A stretch of 64,000 nt of DNA. Origin: Planctomycetota bacterium. GTDB lineage: Bacteria > Planctomycetota > B15-G4 > SIAN01. The position numbers and the translations under genes were made by a program. Positions 53,244 to 62,155 of this stretch are shown one piece after another. The stretch covers positions 310,001 to 374,000 of the forward strand of contig JANQQL010000010.1 in NCBI GenBank assembly GCA_028289345.1, read 5' to 3'. Under the pieces are notes generated by a model, which was given only the letters and a program-made list of their open reading frames with translations, searched no databases and had not been told where the DNA came from. Each line of letters opens with the position of its first letter. The first letter of the stretch is position 1.

Positions 53244-53394
53244 TTCCGCGTTGACTCACTCCCCGGGAAGTGCCCCCAGGACTTTCCTCTTTGAACGGGA
53301 ACTTTGTGTCGGCGAGAGGCATGGGTACCCGGGAAAGGGAAGCCATCGAGTGCGACCCAAAAAGAATGTCTACTCTTGGAGGAGTGAATCAGTC

Positions 53395-55056
53395 ATGCAG
53401 AGTTTTTCGTTTCGTCTTCTCGCTGCCGCTGCCGTGTGCGCATCTGCGCCAGTCGCAGCAAGTGGCAACGAAACGATTCGTGAAGAACAGCGAATCGACC
53501 GAACAACGTCGAGCGGGTCCACGGACTCTTCTCACCCGGTCATCACCTCCGTCGAGGACGTGGTGGTGGCCGTTTGGGCAGAAGACAACGTGGGCGCCTC
53601 CACCAAATCCAACATCTTCGCAAGCGTGTCCGACGTGGTCCCGGCGGGAGGGAAGTTCCGCTTCCCGGTTCGAATCAGCCTCGATGGCGCTCGTGATGAA
53701 ATCGAGCCGACGGTCGCCATGTTCGAAGACAAGATCTTCATCGCCTGGCGCAAGGAAACGGCTCCGGGACTTTACGACGTGTTCGCCAGCGTGAGCCACT
53801 TCTGCTCGGTGACCAAGAAGATCATCCGTGGTCAACCACAGAAGATCAGCGACACGGCGGACAGCGGCTCCGCCCGGAATCTCCAGGTGCGGATCTGCGG
53901 CGACGAGCCGGAAACGGTCCTCATCGTGGCCTGGGAAGACGACACCAACGATCCCGGCAGCAACCACGACGTCTACGCGGCCGCCTCGCAGGACTGCGGC
54001 GAGACTTTCGGAACTCCGGTTCGAATCAACACCGGTGTCACCGCCGGTAGCGCGGACTCCCATGGTCTGACCCTCGCCATTCCGATTCCGGAAGAGGAAG
54101 ACGAAGACCACGGCCACGGCGGCGAATCGGTGGAGCCGGAATGCTGCGCGACCGCCTACCTCGGGTGGCTCGACGACCGGAACGGCGGCGACCATGCATT
54201 CTTTGCTCGCACCGTCGACGGCGGCCTGAACTGGGTTGCCAAGGGTCAGATCGACGGAGCGGCCAATCTCGACGACGTCGACGGCCTGTCCATGGCGGCT
54301 TTGGAATGCGACACCGAAGGACTGGTGTTCTTCGCTTGGACGGACAACCGCAACGAGACCGGAGAGTCTTCCGCATACCGTCCCCGCATGCGAACCGGCA
54401 CGGAGAGCGGCGACATCCTTTCTGCCGAGCAGGTGACCCTCCCGGACGTGACCCCGATCAACGTGGACGCCCACGGGCTTCAGTTGGCCACCTCGCATCT
54501 GGAAGAGGTTTGGCTGAGCTGGCGCCAGACCGACACCGGCACGGAAGACGACATCTACCTGATCGGTGGTCTCTACGACCTGAACGCGGACGGTCTCGTG
54601 GCCTATCGCCCGAGCTCCCCGGCCTCGCTCCCCTACGACGACGTTTCGGTCAACGCGTCGGACTCTGGTTCCTTCTCCGGAGAAGACAACGCCAAGTTGG
54701 CGCACCGTCTGTCTCTGTCCGAGGGTGCAGTGCAGGTGACGTTCCTCTACGACGAGGCGTCCACGGGATTGACTCACGTCTACATGTCTTTCCTGGACCT
54801 GCTGATCACCCCGGCCTACCAGATGCTTGAAGTCACGACAGCACTTTCAGGAAGCGATCTCGTGGATGCGGTGAGCGCGAACCTTGGTGATCATGATCCG
54901 TGGGAAAGTCACGTCATCTGGACCGATGATCGCAACGGCCAGCGAGATGTCTTCGTCTCCGGTCTCAATCGCGACCATCCGGTTGAGTTCTTCGATAACT
55001 TCCTGACCGAAGAGGAGTTCTTCTTCGTTCCTGGAGGATTCGGCTGCGACCCGTGA
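53395..55056 (+). CDS. exported sialidase-like beta-propeller protein
   Basis: A 553-residue protein with a signal peptide (about 1-22). The rest is a sialidase/BNR-type propeller, with Asp-box-like motifs SQDCGETFGTPVRIN and TVDGGLNWVAKGQ and recurring VVAVWAEDN, IFIAWRKE, LIVAWEDD, VFFAWTDNR, VWLSWRQTD blade strands. An Asp/Glu/His-rich insert (PEEEDEDHGHGG) lies near residue 240. The catalytic residues of true sialidases are not all evident, so a binding or surface role is as likely as glycosidase activity. GGAGGAG lies 10 bases before the ATG. Followed by a strong hairpin terminator. Confidence 0.75.
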   Translation: MQSFSFRLLAAAAVCASAPVAASGNETIREEQRIDRTTSSGSTDSSHPVITSVEDVVVAVWAEDNVGASTKSNIFASVSDVVPAGGKFRFPVRISLDGARDEIEPTVAMFEDKIFIAWRKETAPGLYDVFASVSHFCSVTKKIIRGQPQKISDTADSGSARNLQVRICGDEPETVLIVAWEDDTNDPGSNHDVYAAASQDCGETFGTPVRINTGVTAGSADSHGLTLAIPIPEEEDEDHGHGGESVEPECCATAYLGWLDDRNGGDHAFFARTVDGGLNWVAKGQIDGAANLDDVDGLSMAALECDTEGLVFFAWTDNRNETGESSAYRPRMRTGTESGDILSAEQVTLPDVTPINVDAHGLQLATSHLEEVWLSWRQTDTGTEDDIYLIGGLYDLNADGLVAYRPSSPASLPYDDVSVNASDSGSFSGEDNAKLAHRLSLSEGAVQVTFLYDEASTGLTHVYMSFLDLLITPAYQMLEVTTALSGSDLVDAVSANLGDHDPWESHVIWTDDRNGQRDVFVSGLNRDHPVEFFDNFLTEEEFFFVPGGFGCDP

Positions 55057-55110
55057 TCGCGTAGATCGCTCCTGATTGCCGGTCGCCACCGACCGGAACG
55101 CACCACTCTG

Positions 55111-55145
55111 ACCCCCTCTCCGAGCTGGTCCCTCGGGGAGGGGGT
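55111..55145 (+). terminator. rho-independent-type terminator after the sialidase-like gene
   Basis: ACCCCCTCTCCGAG (55111-55124) pairs with CTCGGGGAGGGGGT (55132-55145), 14 pairs including one G-U, around a 7-base loop. It is followed by CTCCTTCC, pyrimidine-rich though not a pure T tract. It lies 54 bases after the stop codon at 55056 and just before the next gene. Confidence 0.7.
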
Positions 55146-55168
55146 CTCCTTCCAAACCGGTCAATGTC

Positions 55169-57097
55169 ATGCTCTGGAAACTGAGCGCCACACTTGTCGG
55201 AGTCACGCTTCTGTTCGGCGCCGGGTTCGTCTTCCTGACCCCACCGACAAGCACCGTCGCCGATGCGAAGGACCACCAAGCAGCCGGTGGCTCGCCCCGG
55301 AACCTGCCGATCGCCACGCCGAGTCAACGTGAACTCGCTTCGCAGTCCCCCGACTCACGCGAGGGAACGGATTCCCCGGACGCCTCCTTGGCGCCCGATG
55401 ACCCAGACTCCTTCCTTGCCACGTTGTCGGGTCGAGTGCTCGATGCGGAATCCCGCCAGCCCATCGATCACGGGCGAGTCCGGGTTTGTCACGACGAAGG
55501 AAAGGTCGACCACGAAGAAGCGTGGGCCAATGGCGAGTTCAACCTCCGCCTCTCCCCTCTCAAACCCAACTGGCTGGTGTTCGAGAGTCGCGGGTACTCC
55601 CCCGCCACCCTGGTCGTTCCCCCGACGGTGACTCGCAGCGACTGGGAGCCCCAGGTGTTCCTGCGTCGCGAGGACCAAGAAGAGCTGTTCCTGGTTCGGT
55701 GCGCCGACGATCGTGGCCAACCAATTCGCGCGAATCCGCTTGAGGTCGAAACGACCGAGGGGGACGCGATCCCACTGCGATCCGTGGACGACGACCAAGG
55801 GATCTTTGGTGTGCCGCGGACCGCGCTGAACTTCGGCCCATCGATGAGCGCACGCACCCTGCGGTTTCGATCGCCCCTCCAGCGACGATCCGCGGTCCTC
55901 GCGATCTCCGAGAGGTCCGTTGCCCGCCAAAACCGGCCCCCCCGCCTGGTGTTCGCCAAGGAACAGTTCGTCATCATCCACGCGTCTTCCGCAGAGCCCG
56001 GCAACGACGATGGCATCCACTGGCACTGGAGCACAGACTTGCGGGAGTCGAAGTCCATCGTGCGGATGGACAACTCAGAGTCGACGATCTCGCTCTCCCA
56101 ATCCGTTTCCTCGGGCTCCACTCTCGAGTTCGCCATCCCTCGGTCCTGGAAACGTCTGGTTGTTCGCGCGTCGAAAGGTCGGGCCTACGGGCAACTCGAG
56201 ATGACCTGGGAACAGGCCCGGGCCGATGGAATGGCCGGTCAACCACTCAAATACGAACTGCAACTCCATCCCGACGCGACCCCTGCCGTGGCGGTGCGTT
56301 CCCCGGAGGGCAACCCGGTGACGAACGCACGAGCCACACTTCTTGGCCGCCGCGGAACCCTGGGGAAGGTTCTCGGAAGAAGCGATGCGGACGGACGAAT
56401 CGAACTCACGCAGCTTCCGCTCACGTCGAGCTGGATCGAGATCAGCTCTCCCGACTACCTGCCACAAATGGCTCCTCTCGATTCGATGGGTTCTCCCAGC
56501 TCGCCTTGGGAAGTCACTCTTTCTTCCGGTCGCCGCCTCCACGGGACGACGAGCGATGGATCCGGACAACCGCTTCCCCACGTGCCGATCGTCCTTTCCT
56601 GGCGAGACGAGGAAACCTCCTCGCCCCCTCGGAGCACCCCCGAGCAAGTCTCTCGAGCATCGACTCCGTGGTCAGCCTCGACCACCATCCGGGCCCGGTC
56701 GAATGAGGAAGGACAGTTCGTCGCAACGGTCCCCTTGTCCGGAGAAGTACTGTCGTCCACGCAGCCCCCTTGGCAACTGACGGACACCGCGTGGAAAACT
56801 AACCAGTCAATGGCCGATCTTTCCGTCACGGTGGAGCCGATGGGACTGGTCATTCTCCGTGCCAGTCCCGAAAGAACGCGACTCGACGTTGCGGTGGACT
56901 TGCTCATCGAACCACAATCGTCCAGCGACCAAACTCCTCGAACTCGCCTCCTCGAGCGCATCCCTCACCTGTTTCACGACCATGCCGTCTCCGTGCCCCA
57001 GGGGACCCAGCAAGTTTCCATTCGCGTTCCGCAAGAACTCGAAGAGCGAGTGGACACTCTGGTGGTCGGCGAGGAACCGGTGATCGTTCTGCTGTAA
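55169..57097 (+). CDS. membrane-anchored protein with carboxypeptidase-regulatory-like domains
   Basis: A 642-residue protein. An N-terminal helix (about 5-23, LSATLVGVTLLFGAGFVFL) is followed by a Ser/Pro/Asp-rich linker to about 85, then beta-sandwich domains beginning LSGRVLDAESRQPIDHGRVRV, with related segments later (AVRSPEGNPVTNARATLL, LHGTTSDGSGQPLPHVPIVL). The order helix, linker, sandwich repeats parallels the exported part of the sigma-fusion protein at 37243. No enzyme motif. The ATG is directly after the terminator, and its ribosome site is weak. Convergent with the PD40 protein. Confidence 0.7.
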   Translation: MLWKLSATLVGVTLLFGAGFVFLTPPTSTVADAKDHQAAGGSPRNLPIATPSQRELASQSPDSREGTDSPDASLAPDDPDSFLATLSGRVLDAESRQPIDHGRVRVCHDEGKVDHEEAWANGEFNLRLSPLKPNWLVFESRGYSPATLVVPPTVTRSDWEPQVFLRREDQEELFLVRCADDRGQPIRANPLEVETTEGDAIPLRSVDDDQGIFGVPRTALNFGPSMSARTLRFRSPLQRRSAVLAISERSVARQNRPPRLVFAKEQFVIIHASSAEPGNDDGIHWHWSTDLRESKSIVRMDNSESTISLSQSVSSGSTLEFAIPRSWKRLVVRASKGRAYGQLEMTWEQARADGMAGQPLKYELQLHPDATPAVAVRSPEGNPVTNARATLLGRRGTLGKVLGRSDADGRIELTQLPLTSSWIEISSPDYLPQMAPLDSMGSPSSPWEVTLSSGRRLHGTTSDGSGQPLPHVPIVLSWRDEETSSPPRSTPEQVSRASTPWSASTTIRARSNEEGQFVATVPLSGEVLSSTQPPWQLTDTAWKTNQSMADLSVTVEPMGLVILRASPERTRLDVAVDLLIEPQSSSDQTPRTRLLERIPHLFHDHAVSVPQGTQQVSIRVPQELEERVDTLVVGEEPVIVLL

Positions 57098-57230
57098 GGA
57101 ATGCTCCGTCCAACGATGAGACCATCGGCCGATCCGCCGCGGATTCGTGGACAAGACGAGGGGAACGGTGTGCCGACCAGGAGCGGACCACCGCGAAGGG
57201 TGACCGTGGTGGGTCATCCACGACCGAGGT

Positions 57231-58934
57231 TTACCAGGAGCTCAGGCCCCCCCAGTCTGCCTGGAAGTCGCGCGCGCCGCTGGAGAAGAACAGTCGGGCG
57301 CTGCTTCCGTCGGGCTTTGCCATCCACAAGGGCCAATCGGAATGGCTGTCAATCACTCGAGAGAAGAGGATCTGTTCTCCCGTTGGTGACCAGGAGGCAA
57401 AGAAGCTCGACGAGTCCAGCGAACTCACCCGCTCTTGCTTTCCAGTCGCGCGGTCCCACACGTACAGCGCAGAGATCCCATCGCGCTCGGAGAAGAACAG
57501 CAGCTTCGTCCCGTCCGGCGACCAAGTGGGCCAGCCGTCACGCCCTTCTGCTTCTGTGAGTCGCCGCTCTTCTCGGGAATCGAGATTGAGAAGGTAAACC
57601 TCTTCGTTGCCGTCTCGGTCCGACTGGAACGCCAAGGTGCGTCCGTCCGGCGACCAGTCCGGACGCCATTCCGCATCGCCGTGCTTGGTGATCTGCTGGA
57701 ATTCACGATCGGACAGGTCGAGGACCCACAAGTCCGCCGACCCTCCTCGTGTCGAGCTAAACGCCAGACGGTCACCTTGGGGCGACCAAGTCGGACCAAG
57801 GTCCACGCCAGGATGCTCGGTCAACGCCTCGACACAGGTGCCGTTCGCTCGCATGAGGAACAGGTCTGCGTTGCCTGAACGGTCAGACTCGAAAGCAATC
57901 CAGCGACCATCGGGGGAGATCTTCGGTCGCCGGTTGTTGGCGCGAGTCGTGGTCAAGCGGATCACTTCGCCGCCGCCAGCGGGAATGCTGGCAATCTCCG
58001 CCTTCGAGTTGAACGACTTGGTGGCGAACACGATGCGCTCTTCCCCGGGAAGCGCCTCGATCCAATCAGACCGAGACTCCACAGAAGGCGATTGGGCAAT
58101 GGGAGCGCGGACATTCTCCTCCCGCTCGAAAGCCCCTTTCAAATCCAGGCGATAGACATCGAGAGCCGATCCGTTCATCAACGTGTAAGACAGAGATTGC
58201 CCATCCGGAGCCCAGGTGGGCGAGAAACTCGACGCGTGTCGATCCACTTGCGAGTCGAACGTCAACCGACGCGGGTCCTCTCCTCGCGGCCCCATCACGA
58301 ACAGTTCACAAGAAGGGCCATCCGGGTGCGCGCTGAAGGCAATCTGGCTTCCGTCCGGGGACCACCGCGGAGTGGACTCTTCTCCTGACATCTCGGTCAA
58401 GATCACCGGCTCTCCCCCATCGGCGGAGACCATGGCAATCGCTTCGAGTTGTTCCGACGCGGTGGAGTACACGATCCACTCTCCGTCCGGAGACCAGTCG
58501 GGTCCCCAATCGGAAGCCTCCCCATGGGTCAAACGCGTGACACTGTCATCCACGAGATCCTGAACGTACAGCACGTCGTTGCCATCTCGCGAAGAGCGAT
58601 AGACCACCCGTTCCCCGTCCGGCGCCCATGCCCCTTCGGCCGTGGCCCCATCGTTGGTCAACAATCGCGGCTCCCCTCCGAAGACGGACATCACGGCGAG
58701 GTTGGAAGCACCGTCCTTCTCCCAGCAGAACAGGATCTGGCTTCCGTCCGGAGACCACCGAGGCCAGGTTTCGTCTCCGGGCAGGTTGGCGACCCTCCGG
58801 GCATCGCGCCCCTCCGCGTCGGAAAGGAACAGATCGAAGTCACCGTCCTCATTGGAGCAGAAGACAAGGATTCCGGAGGGCGCTGTCTGCAAGGTCGCAG
58901 CGAGCGCGAGAACGAGAGCGGTGGAAGAGATCAA
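57231..58934 (-). CDS. exported TolB-like PD40 beta-propeller protein
   Basis: A 567-residue protein with a signal peptide (about 1-18). It consists of about eleven PD40-type propeller repeats with the hallmark W-S-P-D-G motif: PRWSPDGSQILF, GAWAPDGERVVY, PDWSPDGEWIVY, PRWSPDGSQIAF, TWAPDGQSLSY, KISPDGRWIAF, TWSPQGDRLAF, PDWSPDGRTLAF, TWSPDGTKLLF, SWSPTGEQILF. With that many repeats it probably forms two propellers. It resembles TolB without the N-terminal TolB domain or any pal/tol neighbour, so a Tol-Pal function should not be assumed. Divergent from the second FG-GAP gene. Confidence 0.9.
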   Translation of the reverse strand: MISSTALVLALAATLQTAPSGILVFCSNEDGDFDLFLSDAEGRDARRVANLPGDETWPRWSPDGSQILFCWEKDGASNLAVMSVFGGEPRLLTNDGATAEGAWAPDGERVVYRSSRDGNDVLYVQDLVDDSVTRLTHGEASDWGPDWSPDGEWIVYSTASEQLEAIAMVSADGGEPVILTEMSGEESTPRWSPDGSQIAFSAHPDGPSCELFVMGPRGEDPRRLTFDSQVDRHASSFSPTWAPDGQSLSYTLMNGSALDVYRLDLKGAFEREENVRAPIAQSPSVESRSDWIEALPGEERIVFATKSFNSKAEIASIPAGGGEVIRLTTTRANNRRPKISPDGRWIAFESDRSGNADLFLMRANGTCVEALTEHPGVDLGPTWSPQGDRLAFSSTRGGSADLWVLDLSDREFQQITKHGDAEWRPDWSPDGRTLAFQSDRDGNEEVYLLNLDSREERRLTEAEGRDGWPTWSPDGTKLLFFSERDGISALYVWDRATGKQERVSSLDSSSFFASWSPTGEQILFSRVIDSHSDWPLWMAKPDGSSARLFFSSGARDFQADWGGLSSW

Positions 58935-59138
58935 AGCGGTTCTCCAAAGGTCATGAACGACAGAGTTTTCGCCAAGTGGTCAACCGCGGATTCAGCGAAC
59001 GGCTCATTCTCGGCACCGCTTCACTAACCCAGGGAAACGATCCACGACAGGCCGTTTCGGAACTTCGAAAGACCGTGATAGCCGCCTCCCCCCTTCTCCT
59101 TTCATTCTGTGGCTTGCCCCGACTTTGAAAGGACGATC

Positions 59139-60458
59139 ATGACCCCAGGACTTTTGCTTCTCTTCAGCACAATGCAGATCCAGCCCCTCGAGAAACACCA
59201 ACAGGGCTTCGCAGAACGCGACGTCGAAATCCTCCAGATGTACCATGGCCTGCCCGGGGAACAACTCGGCGGCACCGTGCGAATTCTGGGTGACTTGGAC
59301 GGAGATGGTCTTGACGAATGGGCGATCAACGGCCCGTTCCACAATCCTGGCAACCGACGCAAAGCCGGCCGAGTCGTGGTCATCAGTGGAGCCACGGGCA
59401 AGATCGTTCGCCAGCACGTCGGCCCGACACGACGGACCGAACTCACCGGCCCGTGGGTCGGCCCGGATCTCGATGACGACGGAATTCCCGAATACGGCGT
59501 CAGCGCTGGAACCGCCAGCACGGCGGGAGAAGCCTGGATCTACTCCGGCGACCTCTCTTTGGAAGGTGAAGATGCGCTGCTGCACTACGCCGAAGAGTCG
59601 AGTTGGATGGATCTGTGGGCTCTTGGAGAAAATGCCGGAGACATCAACGGCGATGGCGTGGAAGACTTTTTTTGGCAGGCAGAGTTTGCGGAGACTTCGC
59701 GAGGGACCACGGGCTTCCTCGAGATCATTTCCGGGGCCGATCGCGAAACAGTCCTTCGCCGACACGAAGGCGGTCGCCCCGGAGATCGAATCGGCAATGC
59801 CGCCGGAACTCTCGGCGACATCGACAACGATGGGATGGCCGACTACTGGATCGGAGTTCCCCAATCCAACCCGCCGCAGACCAGAGGCTTCGTCCAGATC
59901 TACTCGGGCGGACGGGGGATCCCTCTGGCAAAGCTACAACCCAATCAATCCTGGGGCGCTGTCTTCAGTCTGTTCTATGCCTACACCATGGGGGACATCA
60001 CCGGAGATCGAATTCCGGAACTGTACGTCGCGGACACGGGTGATTACCGCTACGGGCTGGATACGGGGCGGATCTACGTCTTCGACCCGGTCACAGGATC
60101 GCAGGTTTGGCGGCGCCTTGGTCCGGGAGGCCATGAAGGCTTTGGCATCGGCCATCCCTTCGGCTTCGATGTGACCGGCGATGATCGGGATGAGCTGATC
60201 GTGGGCTCCTACCTGCATTCCTCCCAAGCCGCGGACGCCGGAAGAGTGCAACTTCTCGACGGAGCGACCGGCCGGATCCTTCGAACGATCACTAGCACGA
60301 CGGCGGGCGAGACCTTCGGCTCCGACTGCGTCGGGATTCCCGACAGAAACGGCGACGGGATTCCCGAGCTGGCGGTTTCCGCGTGGCTGAGCAATCGCAA
60401 CGGTGCTAAATCGGGGACCGTCTACGTCATCGCTGGAAGAGACCACCGCGGAAGCTGA
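59139..60458 (+). CDS. exported FG-GAP repeat protein
   Basis: A 439-residue protein with a short hydrophobic N-terminus (about 2-10) and FG-GAP propeller repeats with Asp-rich loops: LGDLDGDGLDEWAINGP, PDLDDDGIPEYGVSAGT, AGDINGDGVEDFFWQ, LGDIDNDGMADYWIGVP, MGDITGDRIPELYVAD, FDVTGDDRDELIVGSY and IPDRNGDGIPELAVSAW. It lacks the C-terminal domain found on the FG-GAP protein at 32323. AAAGGA lies 5 bases before the ATG at 59139. Probably secreted or surface bound; no enzymatic motif. Confidence 0.88.
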   Translation: MTPGLLLLFSTMQIQPLEKHQQGFAERDVEILQMYHGLPGEQLGGTVRILGDLDGDGLDEWAINGPFHNPGNRRKAGRVVVISGATGKIVRQHVGPTRRTELTGPWVGPDLDDDGIPEYGVSAGTASTAGEAWIYSGDLSLEGEDALLHYAEESSWMDLWALGENAGDINGDGVEDFFWQAEFAETSRGTTGFLEIISGADRETVLRRHEGGRPGDRIGNAAGTLGDIDNDGMADYWIGVPQSNPPQTRGFVQIYSGGRGIPLAKLQPNQSWGAVFSLFYAYTMGDITGDRIPELYVADTGDYRYGLDTGRIYVFDPVTGSQVWRRLGPGGHEGFGIGHPFGFDVTGDDRDELIVGSYLHSSQAADAGRVQLLDGATGRILRTITSTTAGETFGSDCVGIPDRNGDGIPELAVSAWLSNRNGAKSGTVYVIAGRDHRGS

Positions 60459-60616
60459 TCGAGGCCCTCGCCACGAACTCTCCTCAAGACACGACCATCC
60501 AAACTCGTTTCTCTAGCGCGACCCTCGCGCTCGGAGACACCCGGATTTCCGCTCACAGTCCGGTATGGGGCGAGTCGTGCGTCACGTCGCCCCACCGAGT
60601 CATTTCCTTTCCCCGA

Positions 60617-61351
60617 ATGCCGTTCGGTGTCACGCCGTCACGAGTCGCCGGACCGACGGTGCTCCATCCGGGACAGTTCTTTGTTGCTCGTCCCGACACG
60701 GAGTACCGTCGCCGGCGGCTCACCGACCAAGGAGAGCACTCGAACTGGTTGTGGGTGGACCCAGCAATCTTGGAACCGCTGTTCGGAGAGCAGCTTTCCC
60801 CGGATCGATGGTTCGCGGAAGTTCCGCGAGACCTGGTACTCCACGTGCTTCGACTGTTCGAGGATTCGTTCTGGGACCCACGCGATCCGGCAGCCCGTGA
60901 GGCTTCTGCGCTGAGTTTGGTTGGTCGCCTTGCAGCGGTCATGGCATCGCGTCGTGGCCAGTCGCCAGTCCCTCGATCTTCCCATCGCCGAGCGATTTTC
61001 GACGCGCTCTCTTACCTCGCCACAAATCTGGATCACCGAGTCGAACTTCGCGAACTCGCCGACATCGCCCAGCTTTCGCCGGCCCACTTCTGCGTCGTCT
61101 TCAAGCACACCACCGGCCACACCGTCACTCGCTACGCTCGGCGGCTGCGACTCCATTGGTCCATGCAGCGGCTGACCCAGTCGCCGTCGAACCTGACGTC
61201 GCTCGCGTTGGAACTCGGCTTCAGCAGCCACTCCCACTTCGGGGACCGGTTCCGACGCGAGTTCGGCCTGACCCCGGCTCAGGCGCGACAAGCACTGGTC
61301 CCCCCACGATCAGCATCTGCGCTGCCCAAGCCCCGAAAACACCCTCGCTGA
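60617..61351 (+). CDS. AraC family regulator with no canonical start for its full open frame
   Basis: A 244-residue frame from ATG 60617. The C-terminal about 100 residues are an AraC double helix-turn-helix (ELADIAQLSPAHFCVVFKHTTGHTVTRYARRLRL; LTSLALELGFSSHSHFGDRFRREFGLTPAQ). The same frame is open upstream to 60410 and translates to family-like sequence just before the ATG (SPHRVISFPR), so the native protein probably begins earlier, but no ATG, GTG or TTG occurs in frame between 60410 and 60617. Either a rare start (CTG, ATC, ATT) is used, or the 5' end is damaged. No ribosome site precedes ATG 60617. Regulon unknown. Confidence 0.75.
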   Translation: MPFGVTPSRVAGPTVLHPGQFFVARPDTEYRRRRLTDQGEHSNWLWVDPAILEPLFGEQLSPDRWFAEVPRDLVLHVLRLFEDSFWDPRDPAAREASALSLVGRLAAVMASRRGQSPVPRSSHRRAIFDALSYLATNLDHRVELRELADIAQLSPAHFCVVFKHTTGHTVTRYARRLRLHWSMQRLTQSPSNLTSLALELGFSSHSHFGDRFRREFGLTPAQARQALVPPRSASALPKPRKHPR

Positions 61352-61615
61352 CCGAGGCGCTGATTCCGTCGATTCGCCATCGACGATGGACTGCCCTTGG
61401 GCCTGGCACTCCTCTCCTCCTCCCGCTCAGCTCCCCTCGAAGTCCGGGTGGTTGGCATTGGCTCGGCCGCTTCCGCAAAAGTCTCGTCGGGAGACGGACT
61501 GGCCGACCGATCGCTTCGCAAGGGGCGGTCGGTCGGCTGGTTTGCTTTCCCTCGCCCGGGAACCCTTTGCGGTCGCGGGAAGTCCCATCGGCTTCGGCCA
61601 AGCCGTCCTCGAGAC

Positions 61616-62005
61616 CTACTCCGGAATCAACAATGCCGTCCAGTCGATCGTCCCGCCCACTTCGTCCTCCAGCCGAAACGCGAGGATCTGCGTCAGGAAC
61701 ATGGCGAGTACTTCTCGAGGCTTGGCACAGACCGACGGAAGCTCGTGCCACGCGGACTCGTAGGGCGCATGGTCTCGCAACTCTGCGACGGAGTCTCCAT
61801 GACTTCCGGCCACGCACAGCAGGGACTGAAGGATGTCGGGTAGCCACTCCTCGTCGAGGCTCTGGCGCAAGTTGTCCACCTGCTCGCCCAACAACGATCC
61901 AGATTCAGGAACTTCGCAGGAGACCACAGGCACCAACCTCTCGAGCCATGTCTCGACCACCTCAATGAGGCTGCCGCCATTCGGGGCGATGTGACCAGAC
62001 TTCAT
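61616..62005 (-). CDS. small hypothetical protein
   Basis: A 129-residue cytoplasmic-looking protein, helical in composition and acidic, without recognised domains, signal peptide or membrane segment. It contains SGHIAPNGGSLIEVVETWLERL near the N-terminus and a Cys near residue 80. The ATG at 62005 has AAGGA 6-7 bases upstream, which supports it over a longer frame beginning at 62059. The 264-base gap between it and the convergent AraC gene holds a weak CCATCG-A-CGATGG hairpin at 61377-61389 but no gene. Confidence 0.55.
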   Translation of the reverse strand: MKSGHIAPNGGSLIEVVETWLERLVPVVSCEVPESGSLLGEQVDNLRQSLDEEWLPDILQSLLCVAGSHGDSVAELRDHAPYESAWHELPSVCAKPREVLAMFLTQILAFRLEDEVGGTIDWTALLIPE

Positions 62006-62155
62006 GGGGGATCCTTCCGAGGCTGGTTTCGGTCCCACCCAGACTACCTCCCAAGACACCCGTCGCGGAGCGTCGAGCCTGCCGAAGGTCTCCCTTGCAC
62101 GGTCAGGAACGATGCGATCGCCGCCAGTCGTGGAACCGCTCTCCCGGACCTGGTC

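Noticed and set aside
53257..53272. Imperfect palindrome around CCCGGG after the glycine-rich lipoprotein gene
   Set aside because: One mismatched pair and a common GC core; too weak for a terminator and not positioned as an operator.
53389..54777. 462-codon minus-strand frame opposite the sialidase-like gene
   Set aside because: The plus strand has a signal peptide, propeller motifs, a ribosome site and a terminator; the minus frame has none of these.
57231..58934. Assignment of the PD40 protein as TolB of a Tol-Pal system
   Set aside because: There is no N-terminal TolB domain and no tolA/Q/R or pal gene nearby; only the propeller repeat is shared.
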